Assembly (NCBI GenBank): GCA_002395605.1
Contig: DGXO01000033.1
Coordinates: forward strand, 1-21,444
Reading direction: 5' to 3'
Length of the DNA stretch: 21,444 nt
DNA from: Bacteroidales bacterium UBA4230
Lineage (GTDB): Bacteria > Bacteroidota > Bacteroidia > Bacteroidales > UBA932
Positions 6,877 to 14,478 of the stretch are shown one piece after another. Under the pieces are notes generated by a model. That model did not search any database and was not told the DNA's origin. It saw only the letters and a list, made by a program, of their open reading frames with translations. The number at the start of each line of letters is the position of its first letter. The first letter of the stretch is position 1. Position numbers and translations under genes: made by a program.

Positions 6877-8193
6877 ATGAACAAAGCATACCAAAAAGTA
6901 TATACAAAGCTGGAAGGCATCACAAAGGCCACGGTTTCCCTTAGGGCCAAGGGCGTTTCCAACGACGAACTTGCCGTTGTGGGCGGCCGCCTGGCCCAGG
7001 TGGTGCGCATCAAGGGAGAGGTCATCACCCTGCAGGTATTCTCCGGCACCGAAGGCATCCCCACCAACGCAGAGGTCACCTTCCTTGGTGAGCCCCCCAC
7101 CCTCAAAGTATCCGACTCCCTTGCCGGAAGGTTCTTCGACGCTTACGGCCACCCCATTGACGGCGGCCCTGAAATCGAAGGCGAGGAACGTCAGATCGGC
7201 GGTCCTTCCGTGAACCCCTACAAGCGCCGTCAGCCCTCTCAGCTCATCCCCACCGGCATTGCAGGCATCGACCTCAACAACACCCTTGTCTCCGGCCAGA
7301 AGATTCCGTTCTTCGCAGACCCCGACCAACCCTACAACCAGGTCATGGCCGATGTCGCCATCCGCGCCGACGTCGACAAGATCATCCTGGGCGGAATGGG
7401 CCTCACCAACGACGACTACCTCTATTTCCGTCACAGATTCGAGGAAGCCGGCGCCCTTGACAAGATCATCTGCTTCATCAACACCACGGAGAATCCTCCC
7501 GTAGAGCGCCTCCTGGTACCGGATATGGCCCTTACCGCCGCCGAATACTTTGCCGTGGACAAAAACGAGAAAGTGCTGGTGCTCCTGACAGACATGACCC
7601 TTTATGCCGATGCCCTTTCAATTGTGTCCAACCGTATGGACCAGATCCCTTCCAAGGATTCCATGCCGGGTTCACTCTACAGTGACCTTGCCAAAATCTA
7701 CGAGAAAGCGGTTCAGCTTCCAACGGACGGTTCCATCACCATCATCGCAGTTACCACCCTCAACGACGGCGACATCACCCACGCCATCCCGGACAACACC
7801 GGTTACATCACCGAGGGCCAGCTGTTCCTCAGGGCCGATTCCGATACCGGAAAGGTTATCATAGACCCGTTCCGCAGCCTTTCGCGTCTGAAGCAGCTGG
7901 TGCAGGGCAAGAAAACCCGCGAAGACCACTCCCAGGTCATGAACGCCTCCGTGCGTCTTTACGCAGATGCCCAGAACGCCAAGACCAAGCTGGAGAACGG
8001 CTTCGACCTTAGTGACTACGACCACCGCTGCCTGGCATACGCAAAAGACTACGCCCGTGAGCTTCTGGCCATTGACGTCAACATTACCATCACGGAAATG
8101 CTGGACACCGCATGGAAGCTCTTCGGCAAGTACTTCTCCCCCGCCGAAACCGGCATCAAACAGGCACTTATTGACAAGTACTGGGTTAAATAA
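6877..8193 (+). CDS. ntpB: V-type ATP synthase subunit B
   Basis: The non-catalytic nucleotide-site subunit is 438 residues long when started at the ATG at 6877 (MNKAYQKVYTKLEGI). That ATG lies 4 nt after the ntpA stop, and an upstream TTG at 6865 inside ntpA is less likely. As expected for B subunits there is no Walker A motif: the corresponding loop reads SGQKIPFFADPDQPYNQV. Conserved parts include ILGGMGLTNDDYLYFRHRFE, PSKDSMPGSLYSDLAKIYE, IPDNTGYITEGQLFL, and SLSRLKQLVQGKKTREDH; the last holds the SLSR arginine that contributes to the catalytic interface. The overall style resembles, from memory, the B subunits of Treponema and Chlamydia. The TAA stop overlaps the next ATG (TAATG). Confidence 0.97.
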   Translation: MNKAYQKVYTKLEGITKATVSLRAKGVSNDELAVVGGRLAQVVRIKGEVITLQVFSGTEGIPTNAEVTFLGEPPTLKVSDSLAGRFFDAYGHPIDGGPEIEGEERQIGGPSVNPYKRRQPSQLIPTGIAGIDLNNTLVSGQKIPFFADPDQPYNQVMADVAIRADVDKIILGGMGLTNDDYLYFRHRFEEAGALDKIICFINTTENPPVERLLVPDMALTAAEYFAVDKNEKVLVLLTDMTLYADALSIVSNRMDQIPSKDSMPGSLYSDLAKIYEKAVQLPTDGSITIIAVTTLNDGDITHAIPDNTGYITEGQLFLRADSDTGKVIIDPFRSLSRLKQLVQGKKTREDHSQVMNASVRLYADAQNAKTKLENGFDLSDYDHRCLAYAKDYARELLAIDVNITITEMLDTAWKLFGKYFSPAETGIKQALIDKYWVK

Positions 8194-8807
8194 TGGCAAT
8201 TAAATTCCAATATAACAAAACGTCGCTGACAGAACTTGGCAAGCAGCTCAAAGTCCGTCAGAGGGCTCTCCCTACCCTTCAGAACAAGGAGAGCGCCCTG
8301 CGCCTTGAGGTGAGGAAAGCCAAAGAGGAGAGCACCCGTCTCACGGAAAGGCTGGAGAAGGCCCTGAAGGACTACGAGTATCTTTCGGCCCTTTGGAACG
8401 AATTTGAGCCAGGTCTCATAGCCATCACGGACGTAGACCTTTACACAAAGAAGGTTGCGGGCGTGAAAACCCCCGCCCTTGGGGAAATCCACTATGAGGT
8501 GAGGCCTTTCAACGCCTTCGTAAAACCGGCCTGGTACGCAGACGGAGTACGCATCCTTCAGGAACTCAGCCGCCTTGGCATAGAAAGCGAAGTCTATCTT
8601 GAGAAAGCCCGCATCCTGGATTACAACCGCAAGAAGACCACCCAGAAGGTGAACCTCTATGAGAAGGTCCAGATTCCCGGATACCAGGAAGCCATCCGCA
8701 AGATCAAGCGGTACATGGAAGACGAGGAAAACCTCTCCAAGGCATCGTCCAAGATAGTCAAGACAAGGCATGAAGAAGAGGAAGAGGAGGCCTCGAACAA
8801 CCTATGA
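8193..8807 (+). CDS. ntpD: V-type ATP synthase subunit D (central shaft)
   Basis: This 204-residue protein is the rotating central shaft, an antiparallel coiled coil set in the A3B3 head. The N-terminal helix contains IKFQYNKTSLTELGKQLKVR and a run of charged heptads (ALRLEVRKAKEESTRLTERL). The C-terminal helix contains IRKIKRYMEDEENLSKASSK followed by the conserved IVKTRH. After that motif the tail is unusually acidic (HEEEEEEASNN) and asparagine-rich at the very end. Start and stop codons overlap both neighbours: TAATG with ntpB and ATGA with ntpI. Subunit F, the usual partner of D, is not encoded in the operon. Confidence 0.95.
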   Translation: MAIKFQYNKTSLTELGKQLKVRQRALPTLQNKESALRLEVRKAKEESTRLTERLEKALKDYEYLSALWNEFEPGLIAITDVDLYTKKVAGVKTPALGEIHYEVRPFNAFVKPAWYADGVRILQELSRLGIESEVYLEKARILDYNRKKTTQKVNLYEKVQIPGYQEAIRKIKRYMEDEENLSKASSKIVKTRHEEEEEEASNNL

Positions 8808-10588
8808 TAGCCCCCATGACAAAATACTCCTTCATTTTGCTTAACGGAATGCAGGAGGAACTTCTGGAAACTCTTCAGGAGACCGGCCTTGTGGACATCA
8901 CCCGCAGCACAAAGCCCGTGGACGACCACTCCAGGAACCTTGTAGCAGAGATTGAGCTTCTTGACGGCCTCATCAAAGGCCTTCAGAAAGCCGAAGTCCC
9001 GGAAGGGACGGAGCCCGAACAGATAGACGGAGACATAGAACGTCTTGCCGGCGGAATGCTAATGCGCTACACCGACGACAGAGAGGAGATTTCGGCCCTC
9101 AGAAGAAAAATCGAGCAGCTGAAAATCTGGGGCATATTTGACAAGGATATCCTTGAAAAGCTTGGCGCGGCCGGGGTCCCCATCCACTTCCATTCCCTCC
9201 CGGAAAAGCAGTTCAAGGCCTCCTGGCCCGATGAATATGCCCTTTCCGTGGTAAATACCGTAAAAGGCAACACCTGGTTTGTGGTGGCAGGAGAAGACAA
9301 CCTTCCCGGAGAGCTTCCCGCCCCCGAAGGAGATGCCTCCAAACTTGAAAAAGAGCTTGAGGAAAAGGAAAAGCACTACGCACGCGTGCTTCAAAGGATA
9401 GCCGGAGCCAAGTCCCGCATCCCGGAGCTTGAGAAAAGAAAGGCCGAATACCTTTCACAGTTGGACCTCTATCTTGCAGGTTGCACTGCCGCACCCGCCG
9501 CAGAAGACACCCTTGTCACCCTTGTAGGCTACGCTCCCACTGAAAAGGAAGAGGAAGTTTCGGCCAAACTTGACAAGGGCGGGTTCTTCTACATCAAGGA
9601 AGAGGCACAGGTGCAGGACAATCCTCCAATCAGCTTCAAGAACAACAAGTTTGTCAAGATGTTCGAGGTCCTCACGGACATGTACGGACGTCCAGCATAC
9701 AACGGTTTCGACCCCACTCCCTTCATTTCCGTTTTCTTCCTGCTGTTCTTCGCACTTTGCATGGGAGACGCCGGATATGGCCTCATCCTCATTCTCATAG
9801 GACTGGCCCTCAAGAAAGTGGACAGTTTCAAGAGCCTGGCTCCGCTTGTGGTAACCCTTGGCATAGGAACGGTTGTGGTGGGATTCTTCCTTCACACCTT
9901 CTTCTCCATTGATATCGCAAAATGGGAGGTGTTCAAGCCTGTGAGCTTCCTCTTCCTCCCGGACCAGATTGCCGGATACGCAGGAGGAATGGTCCTTTCG
10001 CTTATAGTAGGTATCATCCATCTTTGCCTTGCAATGTCCGTGAAAGCCATTGAGGCCGTGAAGGTCAACGGTTTTTCGGCCTCGCTTGGCACCCTTGGCT
10101 GGACCACCCTCATTGTGGGAGGCGTAATTGTTGGCGCACTGGCCCTTGCCGGCGTGCTTTCGGCCCCCGTCACAAAAATCGTGGTCATAGTCCTTGGCAT
10201 AGTTTCGGCCATAGGGATCTTCCCTCTCAACACAAAGGGCCGAAGCCCGGTTGTGAATTCGGCACTTGGCCTCTGGGACACCTACAACACGGTTACAGGC
10301 CTTCTCGGAGACGTCCTTTCGTACCTCAGGCTCTATGCCCTTGGCCTTGCTGGCGGCATGCTTGGAATGGCTTTCAACGACATGGGCAAAATGGTGCTCG
10401 GAGACGGTTCAAACGCCGTGCTCTGGATTCCGTTCGTACTTCTTGTAGTCATCGGCCACACGCTCAACATTGCAATGTGCGCCCTTGGAGCATTTGTTCA
10501 CCCTCTGCGTCTTAACTTCCTGGAGTTCTTCAAGAATTCCGGCTACGAGGCAAAGGGACAGGTATACAATCCACTCAGAAAACAATAA
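8804..10588 (+). CDS. ntpI: V-type ATP synthase subunit I (membrane stator)
   Basis: The 594-residue subunit I (homologue of eukaryotic a) forms the ion half-channels beside the c-ring. Residues 1 to about 305 are cytoplasmic, with coiled-coil parts (for example SKLEKELEEKEKHYARVLQR). From about residue 306 the protein has some seven or eight membrane helices, starting at TPFISVFFLLFFALCMGDAG. The conserved GDAGYGL motif is there, and so is LSYLRLYALGLAGGMLG; Arg509 is the arginine expected to interact with the c-ring glutamate. Translation may start at ATG 8804, which overlaps the ntpD stop, or at ATG 8816 (MTKYSFILLNG). The 21 nt between its stop and ntpK are almost all A and T. Confidence 0.96.
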   Translation: MIAPMTKYSFILLNGMQEELLETLQETGLVDITRSTKPVDDHSRNLVAEIELLDGLIKGLQKAEVPEGTEPEQIDGDIERLAGGMLMRYTDDREEISALRRKIEQLKIWGIFDKDILEKLGAAGVPIHFHSLPEKQFKASWPDEYALSVVNTVKGNTWFVVAGEDNLPGELPAPEGDASKLEKELEEKEKHYARVLQRIAGAKSRIPELEKRKAEYLSQLDLYLAGCTAAPAAEDTLVTLVGYAPTEKEEEVSAKLDKGGFFYIKEEAQVQDNPPISFKNNKFVKMFEVLTDMYGRPAYNGFDPTPFISVFFLLFFALCMGDAGYGLILILIGLALKKVDSFKSLAPLVVTLGIGTVVVGFFLHTFFSIDIAKWEVFKPVSFLFLPDQIAGYAGGMVLSLIVGIIHLCLAMSVKAIEAVKVNGFSASLGTLGWTTLIVGGVIVGALALAGVLSAPVTKIVVIVLGIVSAIGIFPLNTKGRSPVVNSALGLWDTYNTVTGLLGDVLSYLRLYALGLAGGMLGMAFNDMGKMVLGDGSNAVLWIPFVLLVVIGHTLNIAMCALGAFVHPLRLNFLEFFKNSGYEAKGQVYNPLRKQ

Positions 10589-10609
10589 ACAAATAAATAA
10601 AAAAAAACT

Positions 10610-11038
10610 ATGGAACAAATTTTAGGTTATCTCGGACTTGGACTTGTACTTGCACTGGCTGGTATCGGTTCTTCCTACGGCACCACAATTGCCGGCAACG
10701 CAGCTGAAGGCGCACTCAAACGCAAACCGGAGGCATCAGGAAGCTACATGGTTCTCTCTGCACTTCCCGCGACTCAGGGTATCTACGGCTTCGTGGCCTT
10801 CTTCCTAATGCTTGGAAAATTCACTTCCGGCACCGTCTCCGGCGCTCTCTGCTTCGGCATCGGCGCCTCTGTGGGACTTGTGTGCATGCTTTCCGGTATC
10901 CGTCAGGGCCAGGTATGCGCCAACGGTATCGTAGGCGTTTCCCAGGGCCACGACGTCTTCACCAACACCCTCATCTACGCCGCTCTCCCTGAATTCTACG
11001 CAATTCTGGGCCTGGTTGGTGCCATTATGGCCAACTAA
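10610..11038 (+). CDS. ntpK: V-type ATP synthase subunit K (c-ring proteolipid), Na+-binding type
   Basis: The rotor-ring subunit is 142 residues: two fused hairpins, so four membrane helices. Glycine-rich helices (IGSSYGTTIAGNAAEGAL and a matching second half) are typical. The ion-carrying carboxylate is Glu128 in the fourth helix (LPEFYAILG). The first hairpin has Gln56 at the equivalent place (LPATQGIYG), so there is one ion site per subunit, as usual for V-type rings. In Enterococcus hirae NtpK Na+ is bound by Leu61, Thr64, Gln65, Gln110 and Glu139. By eye these align to Leu52, Thr55, Gln56, Gln99 (GIRQGQV) and Glu128 here, and all are kept. This favours Na+ as coupling ion. Last gene of the operon, followed by a terminator. 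Confidence 0.95.
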   Translation: MEQILGYLGLGLVLALAGIGSSYGTTIAGNAAEGALKRKPEASGSYMVLSALPATQGIYGFVAFFLMLGKFTSGTVSGALCFGIGASVGLVCMLSGIRQGQVCANGIVGVSQGHDVFTNTLIYAALPEFYAILGLVGAIMAN

Positions 11039-11078
11039 AGTTGCCGCACAAGTCGCTGGTTCACAGCGATTTACTAAT

Positions 11079-11108
11079 AATCGGGTGCACTTGGCGGTGC
11101 ACCCGATT
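11079..11108 (+). terminator. Terminator after the V-ATPase operon, possibly shared with yggS
   Basis: A perfect 12-bp stem (AATCGGGTGCAC paired with GTGCACCCGATT) encloses a 6-nt loop, followed by TATTGTATAT. The T-tract is modest. It lies 40 nt after the ntpK stop and 39 nt from the end of the convergent yggS gene, so it may serve both. The remaining 11039-11147 spacer shows nothing else. Confidence 0.75.
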
Positions 11109-11147
11109 TATTGTATATGGCTGAGTAGTAAAGGTTTACGCGCCAGG

Positions 11148-11801
11148 TTAATATTCACGCGGGCCGAAGATATCTGTGCCGATACGAACCATTGTGGCGT
11201 GATGCCGCACGGCAACTGGCCAGTCACCTGACATGCCGATGGAGAGTTCCGTGATCTGGGGATTCACGGCCTGCAGTTCCAGAAACAGCCTCTCAATACG
11301 CTCAAAGTCCCTTTCCACCACCTCCATATCATCCGTATTGGTTGCCATTCCCATAAGACCCCTGATTCTTATATTCTTCAGTTGGGCTGTACCCGCCCGA
11401 CTGACAACTGTGAGAATCTCCTCGGCCGTGAAGCCTTGCTTGGTTTCTTCGGCACCAAGGTGGAGCTCAAGAAGGACGTCGGTCACCTTGTTATTGGCCA
11501 TGCCCCAGGCGTTTATGGCCTCAAGGAGATGGAGGGAATCTACGGACTGCACAAGTTCCACATACGGGAGAACCAGTTTCAGCTTATTGGTCTGGAGATG
11601 GCCGATAAAATGCCAGCGGACATCTGAGGGCATCTGAGGGACCTTTGCGGCAAGCTCCTGAGGGCGGCTTTCGGCAAAGATGCGCTGCCCGGCGTTGTAG
11701 GCCTCCATGAGGCGGTCTACGGGGTGAAACTTGGAGACGGCAACAAGCTCTACCCCTGCGGGCAGGGCTTCCTTGATTGAAGAAAGTGCCTTTGCTACCA
11801 T
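11148..11801 (-). CDS. yggS: YggS-family pyridoxal-phosphate homeostasis protein
   Basis: This 217-residue protein belongs to the YggS/PLPBP family, alanine-racemase-like TIM-barrel proteins that bind pyridoxal phosphate and help balance vitamin B6 and amino-acid pools without known catalysis. The PLP lysine is Lys24 in ELVAVSKFHP. Other signatures are HFIGHLQTNK, IRGLMGMAT, and ELSIGMSGDW followed by MVRIGTDIFG, which holds the phosphate-binding region. I chose the ATG at 11801: the frame extends upstream, but those residues do not fit the family and overlap the PAP2 gene. With this start it overlaps the PAP2 stop by 7 nt, suggesting coupled translation. A 10-nt exact tandem repeat lies inside the gene at 11621-11640. 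Confidence 0.93.
   Translation of the reverse strand: MVAKALSSIKEALPAGVELVAVSKFHPVDRLMEAYNAGQRIFAESRPQELAAKVPQMPSDVRWHFIGHLQTNKLKLVLPYVELVQSVDSLHLLEAINAWGMANNKVTDVLLELHLGAEETKQGFTAEEILTVVSRAGTAQLKNIRIRGLMGMATNTDDMEVVERDFERIERLFLELQAVNPQITELSIGMSGDWPVAVRHHATMVRIGTDIFGPREY
11621..11640 (+). repeat. Two exact tandem copies of a 10-nt unit inside yggS
   Basis: CATCTGAGGG occurs twice head to tail (11621-11630 and 11631-11640) within the yggS reading frame, encoding the region VPQMPSD. Ten is not a multiple of three, so gain or loss of one unit would shift the frame. With only two copies this may be chance. Confidence 0.7.
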
Positions 11802-12574
11802 TGTATACTCATTGTTAAGCCATAACAAGCTCCAGCGGGCGTAGAAGCCACATAAGGCGAAGCCTGCCAACTGTAGTGAGATGCTCCGGAGAGTTTTGAG
11901 TCCATGCGGAAAAGCTTCCTCTCAAGCGGAAGCAGCCAGTACGCTGCGTTGGCGCTGAGAATGCCGATCCCTGCGCCTGCTATTACGTCAGAGGTCCAGT
12001 GCCAGTTGTTCCATACGCGGAGAAAAGCCGTGGCTCCGGCAACGGAATATGCCGCCAGACCCCACCAGATGCCATATTCAAGACGCACGAGTTCCGCTCC
12101 CATGAAGGCCGTAGCTGTGTGGCCTGAAGGGAAGGAACGTGGGTTGTCATTGGGACGGGTGACGTTTGCAGCAAATTTTATGGCCTGGGAGCTGGCAAGC
12201 ATAAGCCCAAATGCAGTAACACCTGCAACAAATTGCTCCGGGAGGCTGTGCTTCCCCGCCCCGCAGAGAGCCGCTATTCCGTAGGCTGCAGACGGCACAT
12301 ACTGCAGATATGTCTCCGGGCAGTCCATGATGGGCAGGTTATACACTCCCCCGTTATTTGCAAGGGCCCATTCCTTTACCCCCATATCCATACCGGTATG
12401 GATGGCCGGTGTAAATGCACAGACTGCCCCCACGCCCATAAGGGACACGGGGGCTATGAGTTTCTGCCATCTGAACTGCTCAGATGCCGTATATACGGAA
12501 TCCCGCCGCTGACCGGCGGCAGGAAGGACACTGAGTCCAAAGGCCAGAACAGCGGCGAGAATACCCCTAAACAT
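11795..12574 (-). CDS. PAP2-family membrane-associated phosphatase
   Basis: This is a 259-residue protein of the PAP2 (type 2 phosphatidic acid phosphatase) superfamily with a likely signal peptide (residues 1-21, ending PAAGQ). All three motif parts of the family are visible: Lys133 and Arg140-Pro141 (KFAANVTRP), the PSGH box at 149-152 with His152, and Arg186, His192 and Asp196 in LRVWNNWHWTSDV (the nucleophile His192). Hydrophobic helices surround these sites. Such enzymes dephosphorylate lipid phosphates, for example undecaprenyl diphosphate or lipid A; which one applies here is open. It starts 2 nt after the yidC stop and overlaps yggS, so it belongs to the DUF349-yidC operon. Confidence 0.9.
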   Translation of the reverse strand: MFRGILAAVLAFGLSVLPAAGQRRDSVYTASEQFRWQKLIAPVSLMGVGAVCAFTPAIHTGMDMGVKEWALANNGGVYNLPIMDCPETYLQYVPSAAYGIAALCGAGKHSLPEQFVAGVTAFGLMLASSQAIKFAANVTRPNDNPRSFPSGHTATAFMGAELVRLEYGIWWGLAAYSVAGATAFLRVWNNWHWTSDVIAGAGIGILSANAAYWLLPLERKLFRMDSKLSGASHYSWQASPYVASTPAGACYGLTMSIQW

Positions 12575-12576
12575 CT

Positions 12577-14466
12577 TTATTTGCGACCGTTTTTCTTTTG
12601 TTTTTCCATTTCACGCTGCATCTTCTGGGCCTCTTCAAGGCGCTGCTGCCATTTGCTCTTGGGAGCGGGCTTGCCCTCTTTCTGTGCAGCTTCCACCTTT
12701 GCCACAACGGCCTCCGGCTTCACAATCCATTTCTTGATAATCCAGGTTTCAAGCATGGTGATGAGGTTGGAAAGGAGGTAGTAGTAGCTGAGGCCGGACG
12801 ACAGGTTGTTACAGATGAAAAACATCATGATAGGCATCATGTAAAGGCTCATCACCTGCATCATCTTGGCGTTGGGGTCGTTGCCTGTGCTCTGGTTCTG
12901 CATTGTTATCTTGGAGTAGAAGAACATTGAGAGAGCCATAAGGAGGGCAAACAGGGAAATATGGTCCATGCCGAAGATGCTGGGACTCCAGTGGATAATG
13001 TCGTCATATGCGCTGAGGTCCTGGGCCCACAGGAAAGGCTGCTGACGCAGCTCAATGGAAGCCGGGAAGAAGCGGAACATGGCCCACAGGATAGGCATCT
13101 GGAGCAGCATGGGAAGGCAACCTCCCATAGGGGAAACTCCGGCCTTGCGGTAAAGGTCCATGGTTTCCTGCTGCTTTTTCATTGCGTCCTCCTGCTTGGG
13201 ATACTTGGCGTTGATCTTGTCCATGTAGGGCTTCAGGGCCTGCATCTTGGCACTTGAAGAGTAGCTCTTGTAGGCAAACGGCAGCACCACAATCTTGATG
13301 AAGATGGTCATGAGGAGAATGATGATGCCGTAGTTGGAGATAAACTTGCTCAGCCAGTCGAAGAGCGGGATGATGACCCACTTTGTGAAGTAGCCTATGA
13401 TCTTGCCGCCCAGCGGGATAACCTTCTCATAGGAGTGTCCGTATGCCTTCAGGCCCTTGTAGTCGTTGGGGCCGAAGTAGAACTCGAAGGGAATCTCTAT
13501 CTTATCAGAAGGCGTAATGTCCGTCCTGAGCTTTGCGCTGCAGTTCATGAGGTCGTGGGACTCAGAGTCCTTGGGCACAAAGTCAATCTTGAACTCTCCG
13601 TAGCTGAAATTGCCGGGAGCCCTCATGATGGCGCTGAAGAACTGCTGCTGGAAGGCGAACCACTCAATGTTGTTGTTGAAGCGCTTCTCTCCCTTTCGGC
13701 CATTGCCGATATTTGCCGGCTTGTTGTCGTCGGGGAAATAATAGTTGAGGCGGGAGTACTGGGTTTCGTTCTTGTAGCCTTTCTCCATGCGGGGAAGGGT
13801 GGCGCTGAAGTCTACGTCAATTCCCGTAACGTTGCGGGGAATGAGGTGGCCCATGCCCACCAGGGACATTGCCTGGTCTACTGAGTACGAATCCTTTTTA
13901 AGGGTATACTTCTGCTCAATGAAACCGCCTCCGGCAAATGGAAGACGCATGACAACAGAGCTGTCGGTTACCTCCGATACCTCAAAGTTGAACTTGCGGG
14001 TATCCACCGCGGTGGGGGCGTAAACAATGTAGCCAAGATCCGACTTCCCTTCCTGAAGAAGGTAAACGGGATCCTTGCTATAGGTGAGGTAATCCTTTAC
14101 CATAACGGAGTATGGCTGGGCACCCTTAGTGGAGAAGACCACTTTAAGCTTCTCATTTTCAAGGGTTACGAAGGAAGCCTCAGAGTGAGCGGCTACGTTG
14201 AGGAGGGAGTCCGAGTACTGGGCGGCGGCAGGTGCCTGAGGGGCATCTGCAATTACCGGCTGGGCCTCAAGCGCCGCGGCCTCCTCAGGGTGTTCGGCCT
14301 TCCAGGCGCTGTCAAGTTGCCACTGGGCATAAGCCTCTGCGGCCGCAATTGAATCCAGCTGGGCCTGATACGCCTGCTGCTTTTTTACCAGAACGCTCTG
14401 ATACCCGAAGAAGCCCATCATGATGAGGGCTATAATTACAAATCCTATGATTGAATTCTTGTCCAT
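12577..14466 (-). CDS. yidC: Membrane protein insertase YidC
   Basis: YidC is the insertase that places membrane proteins into the inner membrane, alone or with SecYEG. The protein has 629 residues, normal for Bacteroidota. Seen in order: an N-terminal anchor helix (IIGFVIIALIMMGFFGYQ), an alanine-rich spacer, a large periplasmic domain (about 90-340), and a C-terminal five-helix core. The core includes PLFDWLSKFISNYGIIILLM, the conserved YKSYSSSAKMQALKPYMDKI segment, and GVSPMGGCLPMLLQMPILWA. The basic tail (KSKWQQRLEEAQKMQREMEK and KNGRK) probably binds the ribosome. It starts 12 nt after the DUF349 gene and is followed 2 nt later by the PAP2 gene. Confidence 0.98.
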   Translation of the reverse strand: MDKNSIIGFVIIALIMMGFFGYQSVLVKKQQAYQAQLDSIAAAEAYAQWQLDSAWKAEHPEEAAALEAQPVIADAPQAPAAAQYSDSLLNVAAHSEASFVTLENEKLKVVFSTKGAQPYSVMVKDYLTYSKDPVYLLQEGKSDLGYIVYAPTAVDTRKFNFEVSEVTDSSVVMRLPFAGGGFIEQKYTLKKDSYSVDQAMSLVGMGHLIPRNVTGIDVDFSATLPRMEKGYKNETQYSRLNYYFPDDNKPANIGNGRKGEKRFNNNIEWFAFQQQFFSAIMRAPGNFSYGEFKIDFVPKDSESHDLMNCSAKLRTDITPSDKIEIPFEFYFGPNDYKGLKAYGHSYEKVIPLGGKIIGYFTKWVIIPLFDWLSKFISNYGIIILLMTIFIKIVVLPFAYKSYSSSAKMQALKPYMDKINAKYPKQEDAMKKQQETMDLYRKAGVSPMGGCLPMLLQMPILWAMFRFFPASIELRQQPFLWAQDLSAYDDIIHWSPSIFGMDHISLFALLMALSMFFYSKITMQNQSTGNDPNAKMMQVMSLYMMPIMMFFICNNLSSGLSYYYLLSNLITMLETWIIKKWIVKPEAVVAKVEAAQKEGKPAPKSKWQQRLEEAQKMQREMEKQKKNGRK

Positions 14467-14478
14467 ACGCGCTCTTCC

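Noticed and set aside
11802..11870. Longer N-terminus for yggS
   Set aside because: The added residues run into the PAP2 gene and do not resemble the family; the ATG at 11801 gives the standard start.
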